This document shows positions 35,601-50,600 of a stretch of 64,000 nucleotides of DNA, in pieces. Source of the DNA: Rhabditoides inermis (lineage: Eukaryota; Nematoda; Chromadorea; Rhabditida; Rhabditidae). The translations under genes were made by a program, and so were the position numbers. Under the pieces are notes generated by a model. That model saw only the letters and a program-made list of their open reading frames with translations, ran no database searches and was not told where the DNA came from. How positions within the stretch are numbered: the stretch's first letter is position 1; every line of letters begins with the position of its first letter. The stretch lies in assembly GCA_963966185.1 (NCBI GenBank), contig CAWZYM010000183.1:332501-396500 (forward strand). Reading direction: 5' to 3'.

Positions 35601-38600
35601 CAAAATGCCGACATATGCCGGTCAGACTGCGGTTATCCAACGATGTTAGAAGTCGGTTGACAGTAGGGTTGTTTTAGGCCATTTCGCGCGTTCTGAGGAC
35701 GTGCCCTAGAGAACCAACTGAATGCAAAGAACTATCAACTACACTATTCATTACTTCAGAAAAATCAAAATGCCGACATATGCCGGTCAGACTGCGGTTA
35801 TGCAACGATGTTTGAAGTCGGTTGATAGTAGTGTTGTTTTAGACCATTTCGCCCGTTTCGAGGACGTGCCCTCGGGAAACGAATGTTTGCAAATAACAAT
35901 CAACCCCACTATATTTGACTCTCAGAATGAACAAAATGCCGATATATGCCGGTCAGACTGCGGTTATGCAACGATGTTTGAAGTCGGTTGATAGTAGTGT
36001 TGTTTTAGACCATTTCGCCCGTTTCGAGGACGTGCCCTCGGGAAACGAATGTTTGCAAATAACAATCAACCCCACTATATTTGACTCTCAGAATGAACAA
36101 AATGCCGACATATGCCGGTCAGACTGCGGTTATGCAACGATGTTTGAAGTCGGTTGATAGTAGTGTTGTTTTAGACCATTTCGCCCGTTTCGAGGACGTG
36201 CCCTCGGGAAACGAATGTTTGCAAATAACAATCAACCCCACTATATTTGACTCTCAGAATGAACAAAATGCCGACATATGCCGGTCAGACTGCGGTTATG
36301 CAACGATGTTTGAAGTCGGTTGATAGTAGTGTTGTTTTAGACCATTTCGCCCGTTTCGAGGACGTGCTCTCGGGAACCGAATGTTTGCAAATAACAATCA
36401 ACCCCACTATATTTTACTCTCAGAATGAACAAAATGCCGACATATGCCGGTCAGACTGCGGTTATCCAACGATGTTAGAAGTCGGTTGACAGTAGGGTTG
36501 TTTTAGGCCATTTCGCGCGTTCTGAGGACGTGCCCTAGAGAACCAACTGAATGCAAAGAACAATCAACCACACTATTCATTACTTCAGAAAAATCAAAAT
36601 GCCGATATATGCCGGTCAGACTGCGGTTATGCAAGGATGTTTGAAGTCGGTTGATAGTAGTGTTGTTTTAGACCATTTCGCCCGTTTCGAGGACGTGCCC
36701 TCGGGAAACGAATGTTTGCAAATAACAATCAACCCCACTATATTTTACTCTCAGAATAAACAAAATGCCGACATATGCCGGTCAGACTGCGGTTATCCTA
36801 CGTTGTTAGAAGTCGGTTGACAGTAGGGTTGTTTTAGGCCATTTCGCGCGTTCTGAGGACGTGCCCTAGAGAACCAACTGAATGCAAAGAACTATCAACT
36901 ACACTATTCATTACTTCAGAAAAATCAAAATGCCGACATATGCCGGTCAGACTGCGGTTATCCAACGATGTTTGAAGTCGGTTGATAGTAGTGTTGTTTT
37001 AGACCATTTCGCCCGTTTCGAGGACGTGCCCTCGGGAAACGAATGTTTGCAAATAACAATCAACCCCACTATATTTTACTCTCAAAATAAACAAAATGCC
37101 GACATATGCCGGTCAGACTGCGGTTATCCAACGATGTTAGAAGTCGGTTGACAGTAGGGTTGTTTTAGGCCATTTCGCGCGTTCTGAGGACGTGCCCTAG
37201 AGAACCAACTGAATGCAAAGAACTATCAACTACACTATTCATTACTTCAGAAAAATCAAAATGCCGACATATGCCGGTCAGACTGCGGTTATCCAACGAT
37301 GTTTGAAGTCGGTTGATAGTAGTGTTGTTTTAGACCATTTCGCCCGTTTCGAGGACGTGCCCTCGGGAAACGAATGTTTGCAAATAACAATCAACCCCAC
37401 TATATTTTACTCTCAAAATAAACAAAATGCCGACATATGCCGGTCAGACTGCGGTTATCCAACGATGTTAGAAGTCGGTTGACAGTAGGGTTGTTTTAGG
37501 CCATTTCGCGCGTTCTGAGGACGTGCCCTAGAGAACCAACTGAATGCAAAGAACTATCAACTACACTATTCATTACTTCAGAAAAATCAAAATGCCGACA
37601 TATGCCGGTCAGACTGCGGTTATCCAACGATGTTTGAAGTCGGTTGATAGTAGTGTTGTTTTAGACCATTTCGCCCGTTTCGAGGACGTGCTCTCGGGAA
37701 CCGAATGTTTGCAAAAAAACAATCAACCCCACATTTTTTTACTCTCAGAATAATCAAAATGCCGACATATGCCGGTCAGACTGCGGTTATCCAACGATGT
37801 TTGAAGTCGGTTGACAGTAGGGTTGTTTTAGACCATGTCGCGCGTTTCGAGGACGTGCCATCGGGAACCAACTGAATGCAAAGAACTATCAACTACACTA
37901 TTCAATACTTCAGAAAAATCAAACTGCCGACATATGCCGGTCAGACTGCGGATATCCAACGATGTTTGAAGTCGGTTGATAGTAGTGTTGTTTTAGACCA
38001 TTTCGCCCGTTTCGAGGACGTGCTCTCGGGAACCGAATGTTTGCAAATAACAATCAACCCCACATTTTTTCACTCTCAGAATAATCAAAATGCCGACATA
38101 TGCCGGTCAGACTGCGGTTATCCAACGATGTTTGAAGTCGGTTGACAGTAGGGTTGTTTTAGGCCATTTCGCGCGTTCTGAGGACGTGCCCTAGAGAACC
38201 ACTGAATGCAAAGAACTATCAACCACACTTTTCATCACTTTTAGAATAATCAAAATGCCGCTCTATGCCGGTCAGACTGCGGTTATGCAACGATGTTTGA
38301 AGTAGGTTGACAGTAGTGTTGTTTTAGACCATTTCGCCCGTTTTGAGGACGTGCCCTCGGGAACCGAATGTTTGCAAATAACAATCAACCCCACATTATT
38401 TTACTTACAGAATGAACAAAATGCCGACATATGCCGGTCAGACTGCGGTTATCCAACGATGTTTGAAGTCGGTTGACAGTAGGGTTGTTTTAGGCCATTT
38501 CGCGCGTTCTGAGGACGTGCCCTAGAGAACCAACTGAATGCAAAGAACTTTCAACTACACTATTCATTACTTCAGAAAAATCAAAATGCCGACATATGCC

Positions 38601-41600
38601 GGTCAGACTGCGGTTATCCAACGATGTTTGAAGTCGGTTGATAGTAGTGTTGTTTTAGGCCATTTCGCGGGTTTTGAGGACGTGCCGTAGAGAACCAACA
38701 GGATCCAAAGAACAATCAACCACACTATTCATTACTTCAGAAAAATCAAAATGCCGATAAATGCCGGTCAGACTGCGGTTATGCAACGATGTTTGAAGTC
38801 GGTTGATAGTAGTGTTGTTTTAGACCATTTCGCCCGTTTCGAGGACGTGCCCTCGGGAAACGAAAGTTTGCAAATAACAATCAACCCCACTATATTTTAC
38901 TCTCAGAATGAACAAAATGCCGACTTATGCCGGTCAGACTGCGGTTATCCAACGATGTTTGAAGTCGGTTGATAGTAGTGTTGTTTTAGACCATTTCGCC
39001 CGTTTCGAGGACGTGCCCTCGGGAAACGAATGTTTGCAAATAACAATCAACCCCACTATATTTTACTCTCAAAATAAACAAAATGCCGACATATGCCGGT
39101 CAGACTGCGGTTATCCAACGATGTTAGAAGTCGGTTGACAGTAGGGTTGTTTTAGGCCATTTCGCGCGTTCTGAGGACGTGCCCTAGAGAACCAACTGAA
39201 TGCAAAGAACTATCAACTACACTATTCATTACTTCAGAAAAATCAAAATGCCGACATATGCCGGTCAGACTGCGGTTATCCAACGATGTTTGAAGTCGGT
39301 TGATAGTAGTGTTGTTTTAGACCATTTCGCCCGTTTCGAGGACGTGCTCTCGGGAACCGAATGTTTGCAAAAAACAATCAACCCCACATTTTTTTACTCT
39401 CAGAATAATCAAAATGCCGACATATGCCGGTCAGACTGCGGTTATCCAACGATGTTTGAAGTCGGTTGACAGTAGGGTTGTTTTAGACCATGTCGCGCGT
39501 TTCGAGGACGTGCCATCGGGAACCAACTGAATGCAAAGAACTATCAACTACACTATTCAATACTTCAGAAAAATCAAACTGCCGACATATGCCGGTCAGA
39601 CTGCGGTTATCCAACGATGTTTGAAGTCGGTTGATAGTAGTGTTGTTTTAGACCATTTCGCCCGTTTCGAGGACGTGCTCTCGGGAACCGAATGTTTGCA
39701 AATAACAATCAACCCCACATTTTTTCACTCTCAGAATAATCAAAATGCCGACATATGCCGGTCAGACTGCGGTTATCCAACGATGTTTGAAGTCGGTTGA
39801 CAGTAGGGTTGTTTTAGGCCATTTCGCGCGTTCTGAGGACGTGCCCTAGAGAACCACTGAATGCAAAGAACTATCAACCACACTTTTCATCACTTTTAGA
39901 ATAATCAAAATGCCGCTCTATGCCGGTCAGACTGCGGTTATGCAACGATGTTTGAAGTAGGTTGACAGTAGTGTTGTTTTAGACCATTTCGCCCGTTTTG
40001 AGGACGTGCCCTCGGGAACCGAATGTTTGCAAATAACAATCAACCCCACATTATTTTACTTACAGAATGAACAAAATGCCGACATATGCCGGTCAGACTG
40101 CGGTTATCCAACGATGTTTGAAGTCGGTTGACAGTAGGGTTGTTTTAGGCCATTTCGCGCGTTCTGAGGACGTGCCCTAGAGAACCAACTGAATGCAAAG
40201 AACTTTCAACTACACTATTCATTACTTCAGAAAAATCAAAATGCCGACATATGCCGGTCAGACTGCGGTTATCCAACGATGTTTGAAGTCGGTTGATAGT
40301 AGTGTTGTTTTAGGCCATTTCGCGGGTTTTGAGGACGTGCCGTAGAGAACCAACAGGATCCAAAGAACAATCAACCACACTATTCATTACTTCAGAAAAA
40401 TCAAAATGCCGATATATGCCGTTCAGACTGCGGTTATGCAACGATGTTTGAAGTCGGTTGATAGTAGTGTTGTTTTAGACCATTTCGCCCGTTTCGAGGA
40501 CGTGCCCTCGGGAAACGAATGTTTGCAAATAACAATCAACCCCACTATACTTTACTCTCAAAATAAACAAAATGCCGACATATGCCGGTCAGACTGCGGT
40601 TATCCAACGATGTTAGAAGTCGGTTGACAGTAGGGTTGTTTTAGGCCATTTCGCGCGTTCTGAGGACGTGCCCTAGAGAACCAACTGAATGCAAAGAACT
40701 ATCAACTACACTATTCGTTACTTCAGAAAAATCAAAATGCCGACATATGCCGGTCAGACTGCGGTTATCCAACGATGTTTGAAGTCGGTTGATAGTAGTG
40801 TTGTTTTAGACCATTTCGCCCGTTTCGAGGACGTGCTCTCGGGAACCGAATGTTTGCAAAAAACAATCAACCCCACATTTTTTTACTCTCAGAATAATCA
40901 AAATGCCGACATATGCAGGTCAGACTGCGGTTATCCAACGATGTTTGAAGTCGGTTGACAGTAGGGTTGTTTTAGACCATGTCGCGCGTTTCGAGGACGT
41001 GCCATCGGGAACCAACTGAATGCAAAGAACTATCAACTACACTATTCAATACTTCAGAAAAATCAAACTGCCGACATATGCCGGTCAGACTGCGGTTATC
41101 CAACGATGTTTGAAGTCGGTTGATAGTAGTGTTGTTTTAGACCATTTCGCCCGTTTCGAGGACGTGCTCTCGGGAACCGAATGTTTGCAAATAACAATCA
41201 ACCCCACATTTTTTTACTCTCAGAATAATCAAAATGCCGACATATGCCGGTCAGACTGCGGTTATCCAACGATGTTTGAAGTCGGTTGACAGTATGGTTG
41301 TTTTAGACCATGTCGCGCGTTTCGAGGACGTGCCATCGGGAACCGAATTTTGCAAATAACAATCAACCCCACATTATTTTACTCTCAGAAAAATCAAAAT
41401 GCCGACATATGCCGGTCAGACTGCGGTTATCCAACGATGTTTGAAGTCGGTTGATAGTAGTGTTGTTTTAGACCATTTCGCCCGTTTCGAGGACGTGCTC
41501 TCGGGAACCGAATGTTTGCAAAAAACAATCAACCCCACATTTTTTTACTCTCAGAATAATCAAAATGCCGACATATGCCGGTCAGACTGCGGTTATCCAA

Positions 41601-44600
41601 CGATGTTTGAAGTCGGTTGACAGTATGGTTGTTTTAGACCATGTCGCGCGTTTCGAGGACGTGCCATCGGGAACCCAATTTTGCAAATAACAATCAACCC
41701 CACATTATTTTACTCTCAGAAAGAAAAAAAATGCCGACTTATGCCGGTCAGACTGCGGTTATCCAACGATGTTTGAAGTCGGTTGACAGTAGGGTTGTTT
41801 TAGGCCATTTCGCGCGTTCTGAGGACGTGCTCTCGGGAACCGAATGTTTGCAAATAACAATCAACCCCACATTTTTTCACTCTCAGAATAATCAAAATGC
41901 CGACATATGCCGGTCAGACTGCGGTTATCCAACGATGTTTGAAGTCGGTTGACAGTAGGGTTGTTTTAGGCCATTTCGCGCGTTCTGAGGACGTGCCCTA
42001 GAGAACCACTGAATGCAAAGAACTATCAACCACACTTTTCATCACTTTTAGAATAATCAAAATGCCGCTCTATGCCGGTCAGACTGCGGTTATGCAACGA
42101 TGTTTGAAGTAGGTTGACAGTAGTGTTGTTTTAGACCATTTCGCCCGTTTTGAGGACGTGCCCTCGGGAACCGAATGTTTGCAAATAACAATCAACCCCA
42201 CATTATTTTACTTACAGAATGAACAAAATGCCGACATATGCCGGTCAGACTGCGGTTATCCAACGATGTTTGAAGTCGGTTGACAGTAGGGTTGTTTTAG
42301 GCCATTTCGCGCGTTCTGAGGACGTGCCCTAGAGAACCAACTGAATGCAAAGAACTTTCAACTACACTATTCATTACTTCAGAAAAATCAAAATGCCGAC
42401 ATATGCCGGTCAGACTGCGGTTATCCAACGATGTTTGAAGTCGGTTGATAGTAGTGTTGTTTTAGGCCATTTCGCGGGTTTTGAGGACGTGCCGTAGAGA
42501 ACCAACAGGATCCAAAGAACACTCAACCACACTATTCATTACTTCAGAAAAATCAAAATGCCGATAAATGCCGGTCAGACTGCGGTTATGCAACGATGTT
42601 TGAAGTCGGTTGATAGTAGTGTTGTTTTAGACCATTTCGCCCGTTTCGAGGACGTGCCCTCGGGAAACGAATGTTTGCAAATAACAATCAACCCCACTAT
42701 ATTTTACTCTCAGAATGAACAAAATGCCGACTTATGCCGGTCAGACTGCGGTTATCCAACGATGTTAGAAGTCGGTTGACAGTAGGGTTGTTTCAGGCCA
42801 TTTCGCGCGTTCTGAGGACGTGCCCTAGAGAACCAACTGAATGCAAAGAACAATCAACCACACTATTCATTACTTCAGAAAAATCAAAATGCCGATATAT
42901 GCCGGTCAGACTGCGGTTATGCAACGATGTTTGAAGTCGGTTGATAGTAGTGTTGTTTTAGACCATTTCGCCCGTTTCGAGGACGTGCCCTCGGGAAACG
43001 AATGTTTGCAAATAACAATCAACCCCACTATATTTTACTCTCAGAATGAACAAAATGCCGACTTATGCCGGTCAGACTGCGGTTATCCAACGATGTTAGA
43101 AGTCGGTTGACAGTAGGGTTGTTTCAGGCCATTTCGCGCGTTCTGAGGACGTGCCCTAGAGAACCAACTGAATGCAAAGAACAATCAACCACACTATTCA
43201 TTACTTCAGAAAAATCAAAATGCCGATATATGCCGGTCAGACTGCGGTTATGCAACGATGTTTGAAGTCGGTTGATAGTAGTGTTGTTTTAGACCATTTC
43301 GCCCGTTTCGAGGACGTGCCCTCGGGAAACGAATGTTTGCAAATAACAATCAACCCCACTATATTTGACTCTCAGAATAAACAAAATGCCGACATATGCC
43401 GGTCAGACTGCGGTTATCCAACGATGTTAGAAGTCGGTTGACAGTAGGGTTGTTTTAGGCCATTTCGCGCGTTCTGAGGACGTGCCCTAGAGAACCAACT
43501 GAATGCAAAGAACTATCAACTACACTATTCATTACTTCAGAAAAATCAAAATGCCGACATATGCCGGTCAGACTGCGGTTATGCAACGATGTTTGAAGTC
43601 GGTTGATAGTAGTGTTGTTTTAGACCATTTCGCCCGTTTCGAGGACGTGCCCTCGGGAAACGAATGTTTGCAAATAACAATCAACCCCACTATATTTGAC
43701 TCTCAGAATGAACAAAATGCCGATATATGCCGGTCAGACTGCGGTTATGCAACGATGTTTGAAGTCGGTTGATAGTAGTGTTGTTTTAGACCATTTCGCC
43801 CGTTTCGAGGACGTGCCCTCGGGAAACGAATGTTTGCAAATAACAATCAACCCCACTATATTTGACTCTCAGAATGAACAAAATGCCGACATATGCCGGT
43901 CAGACTGCGGTTATGCAACGATGTTTGAAGTCGGTTGATAGTAGTGTTGTTTTAGACCATTTCGCCCGTTTCGAGGACGTGCCCTCGGGAAACGAATGTT
44001 TGCAAATAACAATCAACCCCACTATATTTGACTCTCAGAATGAACAAAATGCCGCTCTATGCCGGTCAGACTGCGGTTATGCAACGATGTTTGAAGTCGG
44101 TTGATAGTAGTGTTGTTTTAGACCATTTCGCCCGTTTCGAGGACGTGCTCTCGGGAACCGAATGTTTGCAAATAACAATCAACCCCACTATATTTTACTC
44201 TCAGAATGAACAAAATGCCGACATATGCCGGTCAGACTGCGGTTATCCAACGATGTTAGAAGTCGGTTGACAGTAGGGTTGTTTTAGGCCATTTCGCGCG
44301 TTCTGAGGACGTGCCCTAGAGAACCAACTGAATGCAAAGAACAATCAACCACACTATTCATTACTTCAGAAAAATCAAAATGCCGATATATGCCGGTCAG
44401 ACTGCGGTTATGCAAGGATGTTTGAAGTCGGTTGATAGTAGTGTTGTTTTAGACCATTTCGCCCGTTTCGAGGACGTGCCCTCGGGAAACGAATGTTTGC
44501 AAATAACAATCAACCCCACTATATTTTACTCTCAGAATAAACAAAATGCCGACATATGCCGGTCAGACTGCGGTTATCCAACGTTGTTAGAAGTCGGTTG

Positions 44601-47600
44601 ACAGTAGGGTTGTTTTAGGCCATTTCGCGCGTTCTGAGGACGTGCCCTAGAGAACCAACTGAATGCAAAGAACTATCAACTACACTATTCATTACTTCAG
44701 AAAAATCAAAATGCCGACATATGCCGGTCAGACTGCGGTTATCCAACGATGTTTGAAGTCGGTTGATAGTAGTGTTGTTTTAGACCATTTCGCCCGTTTC
44801 GAGGACGTGCCCTCGGGAAACGAATGTTTGCAAATAACAATCAACCCCACTATATTTTACTCTCAAAATAAACAAAATGCCGACATATGCCGGTCAGACT
44901 GCGGTTATCCAACGATGTTAGAAGTCGGTTGACAGTAGGGTTGTTTTAGGCCATTTCGCGCGTTCTGAGGACGTGCCCTAGAGAACCAACTGAATGCAAA
45001 GAACTATCAACTACACTATTCATTACTTCAGAAAAATCAAAATGCCGACATATGCCGGTCAGACTGCGGTTATCCAACGATGTTTGAAGTCGGTTGATAG
45101 TAGTGTTGTTTTAGACCATTTCGCCCGTTTCGAGGACGTGCTCTCGGGAACCGAATGTTTGCAAAAAAACAATCAACCCCACATTTTTTTACTCTCAGAA
45201 TAATCAAAATGCCGACATATGCCGGTCAGACTGCGGTTATCCAACGATGTTTGAAGTCGGTTGACAGTAGGGTTGTTTTAGACCATGTCGCGCGTTTCGA
45301 GGACGTGCCATCGGGAACCAACTGAATGCAAAGAACTATCAACTACACTATTCAATACTTCAGAAAAATCAAACTGCCGACATATGCCGGTCAGACTGCG
45401 GTTATCCAACGATGTTTGAAGTCGGTTGATAGTAGTGTTGTTTTAGACCATTTCGCCCGTTTCGAGGACGTGCTCTCGGGAACCGAATGTTTGCAAATAA
45501 CAATCAACCCCACATTTTTTCACTCTCAGAATAATCAAAATGCCGACATATGCCGGTCAGACTGCGGTTATCCAACGATGTTTGAAGTCGGTTGACAGTA
45601 GGGTTGTTTTAGGCCATTTCGCGCGTTCTGAGGACGTGCCCTAGAGAACCACTGAATGCAAAGAACTATCAACCACACTTTTCATCACTTTTAGAATAAT
45701 CAAAATGCCGCTCTATGCCGGTCAGACTGCGGTTATGCAACGATGTTTGAAGTAGGTTGACAGTAGTGTTGTTTTAGACCATTTCGCCCGTTTTGAGGAC
45801 GTGCCCTCGGGAACCGAATGTTTGCAAATAACAATCAACCCCACATTATTTTACTTACAGAATGAACAAAATGCCGACATATGCCGGTCAGACTGCGGTT
45901 ATCCAACGATGTTTGAAGTCGGTTGACAGTAGGGTTGTTTTAGGCCATTTCGCGCGTTTCTGAGGACGTGCCCTAGAGAACCAACTGAATGCAAAGAACT
46001 TTCAACTACACTATTCATTACTTCAGAAAAATCAAAATGCCGACATATGCCGGTCAGACTGCGGTTATCCAACGATGTTTGAAGTCGGTTGATAGTAGTG
46101 TTGTTTTAGGCCATTTCGCGGGTTTTGAGGACGTGCCGTAGAGAACCAACAGGATCCAAAGAACAATCAACCACACTATTCATTACTTCAGAAAAATCAA
46201 AATGCCGATAAATGCCGGTCAGACTGCGGTTATGCAACGATGTTTGAAGTCGGTTGATAGTAGTGTTGTTTTAGACCATTTCGCCCGTTTCGAGGACGTG
46301 CCCTCGGGAAACGAAAGTTTGCAAATAACAATCAACCCCACTATATTTTACTCTCAGAATGAACAAAATGCCGACTTATGCCGGTCAGACTGCGGTTATC
46401 CAACGATGTTAGAAGTCGGTTGACAGTAGGGTTGTTTCAGGCCATTTCGCGCGTTCTGAGGACGTGCCCTAGAGAACCAACTGAATGCAAAGAACAATCA
46501 ACCACACTATTCATTACTTCAGAAAAATCAAAATGCCGATATATGCCGGTCAGACTGCGGTTATGCAACGATGTTTGAAGTCGGTTGATAGTAGTGTTGT
46601 TTTAGACCATTTCGCCCGTTTCGAGGACGTGCCCTCGGGAAACGAATGTTTGCAAATAACAATCAACCCCACTATATTTGACTCTCAGAATGAACAAAAT
46701 GCCGATATATGCCGGTCAGACTGCGGTTATGCAACGATGTTTGAAGTCGGTTGATAGTAGTGTTGTTTTAGACCATTTCGCCCGTTTCGAGGACGTGCCC
46801 TCGGGAAACGAATGTTTGCAAATAACAATCAACCCCACTATATTTGACTCTCAGAATGAACAAAATGCCGACATATGCCGGTCAGATTGCGGTTATGCAA
46901 CGATGTTTGAAGTCGGTTGATAGTAGTGTTGTTTTAGACCATTTCGCCCGTTTCGAGGACGTGCCCTCGGGAAACGAATGTTTGCAAATAACAATCAACC
47001 CCACTATATTTGACTCTCAGAATGAACAAAATGCCGACATATGCCGGTCAGACTGCGGTTATGCAACGATGTTTGAAGTCGGTTGATAGTAGTGTTGTTT
47101 TAGACCATTTCGCCCGTTTCGAGGACGTGCTCTCGGGAACCGAATGTTTGCAAATAACAATCAACCCCACTATATTTTACTCTCAGAATGAACAAAATGC
47201 CGACATATGCCGGTCAGACTGCGGTTATCCAACGATGTTAGAAGTCGGTTGACAGTAGGGTTGTTTTAGGCCATTTCGCGCGTTCTGAGGACGTGCCCTA
47301 GAGAACCAACTGAATGCAAAGAACAATCAACCACACTATTCATTACTTCAGAAAAATCAAAATGCCGATATATGCCGGTCAGACTGCGGTTATGCAAGGA
47401 TGTTTGAAGTCGGTTGATAGTAGTGTTGTTTTAGACCATTTCGCCCGTTTCGAGGACGTGCCCTCGGGAAACGAATGTTTGCAAATAACAATCAACCCCA
47501 CTATATTTTACTCTCAAAATAAACAAAATGCCGACATATGCCGGTCAGACTGCGGTTATCCAACGATGTTAGAAGTCGGTTGACAGTAGGGTTGTTTTAG

Positions 47601-50600
47601 GCCATTTCGCGCGTTCTGAGGACGTGCCCTAGAGAACCAACTGAATGCAAAGAACTATCAACTACACTATTCATTACTTCAGAAAAATCAAAATGCCGAC
47701 ATATGCCGGTCAGACTGCGGTTATCCAACGATGTTTGAAGTCGGTTGATAGTAGTGTTGTTTTAGACCATTTCGCCCGTTTCGAGGACGTGCTCTCGGGA
47801 ACCGAATGTTTGCAAAAAACAATCAACCCCACATTTTTTTACTCTCAGAATAATCAAAATGCCGACATATGCCGGTCAGACTGCGGTTATCCAACGATGT
47901 TTGAAGTCGGTTGACAGTAGGGTTGTTTTAGACCATGTCGCGCGTTTCGAGGACGTGCCATCGGGAACCAACTGAATGCAAAGAACTATCAACTACACTA
48001 TTCAATACTTCAGAAAAATCAAACTGCCGACATATGCCGGTCAGACTGCGGTTATCCAACGATGTTTGAAGTCGGTTGATAGTAGTGTTGTTTGACCATT
48101 TCGCCCGTTTCGAGGACGTGCTCTCGGGAACCGAATGTTTGCAAATAACAATCAACCCCACATTTTTTCACTCTCAGAACAATCAAAATGCCGACATATG
48201 CCGGTCAGACTGCGGTTATCCAACGATGTTTGAAGTCGGTTGACAGTAGGGTTGTTTTAGGCCATTTCGCGCGTTCTGAGGACGTGCCCTAGAGAACCAC
48301 TGAATGCAAAGAACTATCAACCACACTTTTCATCACTTTTAGAATAATCAAAATGCCGCTCTATGCCGGTCAGACTGCGGTTATGCAACGATGTTTGAAG
48401 TAGGTTGACAGTAGTGTTGTTTTAGACCATTTCGCCCGTTTTGAGGACGTGCCCTCGGGAACCGAATGTTTGCAAATAACAATCAACCCCACATTATTTT
48501 ACTTACAGAATGAACAAAATGCCGACATATGCCGGTCAGACTGCGGTTATCCAACGATGTTTGAAGTCGGTTGACAGTAGGGTTGTTTTAGGCCATTTCG
48601 CGCGTTCTGAGGACGTGCCCTAGAGAACCAACTGAATGCAAAGAACTTTCAACTACACTATTCATTACTTCAGAAAAATCAAAATGCCGACATATGCCGG
48701 TCAGACTGCGGTTATCCAACGATGTTTGAAGTCGGTTGATAGTAGTGTTGTTTTAGGCCATTTCGCGGGTTTTGAGGACGTGCCGTAGAGAACCAACAGG
48801 ATCCAAAGAACAATCAACCACACTATTCATTACTTCAGAAAAATCAAAATGCCGATATATGCCGGTCAGACTGCGGTTATGCAACGATGTTTGAAGTCGG
48901 TTGATAGTAGTGTTGTTTTAGACCATTTCGCCCGTTTCGAGGACGTGCCCTCGGGAAACGAATGTTTGCAAATAACAATCAACCCCACTATATTTTACTC
49001 TCAAAATAAACAAAATGCCGACATATGCCGGTCAGACTGCGGTTATCCAACGATGTTAGAAGTCGGTTGACAGTAGGGTTGTTTTAGGCCATTTCGCGCG
49101 TTCTGAGGACGTGCCCTAGAGAACCACTGAATGCAAAGAACTATCAACCACACTTTTCATCACTTTTAGAATAATCAAAATGCCGCTCTATGCCGGTCAG
49201 ACTGCGGTTATGCAACGATGTTTGAAGTAGGTTGACAGTAGTGTTGTTTTAGACCATTTCGCCCGTTTTGAGGACGTGCCCTCGGGAACCGAATGTTTGC
49301 AAATAACAATCAACCCCACATTTTTTCACTCTCAGAACAATCAAAATGCCGACATATGCCGGTCAGACTGCGGTTATCCAACGATGTTTGAAGTCGGTTG
49401 ACAGTAGGGTTGTTTTAGGCCATTTCGCGCGTTCTGAGGACGTGCCCTAGAGAACCACTGAATGCAAAGAACTATCAACCACACTTTTCATCACTTTTAG
49501 AATAATCAAAATGCCGCTCTATGCCGGTCAGACTGCGGTTATGCAACGATGTTTGAAGTAGGTTGACAGTAGTGTTGTTTTAGACCATTTCGCCCGTTTT
49601 GAGGACGTGCCCTCGGGAACCGAATGTTTGCAAATAACAATCAACCCCACATTTTTTCACTCTCAGAACAATCAAAATGCCGACATATGCCGGTCAGACT
49701 GCGGTTATCCAACGATGTTTGAAGTCGGTTGACAGTAGGGTTGTTTTAGGCCATTTCGCGCGTTCTGAGGACGTGCCCTAGAGAACCAACTGAATGCAAA
49801 GAACTTTCAACTACACTATTCATTACTTCAGAAAAATCAAAATGCCGACATATGCCGGTCAGACTGCGGTTATCCAACGATGTTTGAAGTCGGTTGATAG
49901 TAGTGTTGTTTTAGGCCATTTCGCGGGTTTTGAGGACGTGCCGTAGAGAACCAACAGGATCCAAAGAACAATCAACCACACTATTCATTACTTCAGAAAA
50001 ATCAAAATGCCGATATATGCCGGTCAGACTGCGGTTATGCAACGATGTTTGAAGTCGGTTGATAGTAGTGTTGTTTTAGACCATTTCGCCCGTTTCGAGG
50101 ACGTGCCCTCGGGAAACGAATGTTTGCAAATAACAATCAACCCCACTATATTTTACTCTCAAAATAAACAAAATGCCGACATATGCCGGTCAGACTGCGG
50201 TTATCCAACGATGTTAGAAGTCGGTTGACAGTAGGGTTGTTTTAGGCCATTTCGCGCGTTCTGAGGACGTGCCCTAGAGAACCAACTGAATGCAAAGAAC
50301 TATCAACTACACTATTCATTACTTCAGAAAAATCAAAATGCCGATATATGCCGGTCAGACTGCGGTTATGCAAGGATGTTTGAAGTCGGTTGATAGTAGT
50401 GTTGTTTTAGACCATTTCGCCCGTTTCGAGGACGTGCCCTCGGGAAACGAATGTTTGCAAATAACAATCAACCCCACTATATTTTACTCTCAGAATAAAC
50501 AAAGTGCCGACATATGCCGGTCAGACTGCGGTTATCCAACGTTGTTAGAAGTCGGTTGACAGTAGGGTTGTTTTAGGCCATTTCGCGCGTTCTGAGGACG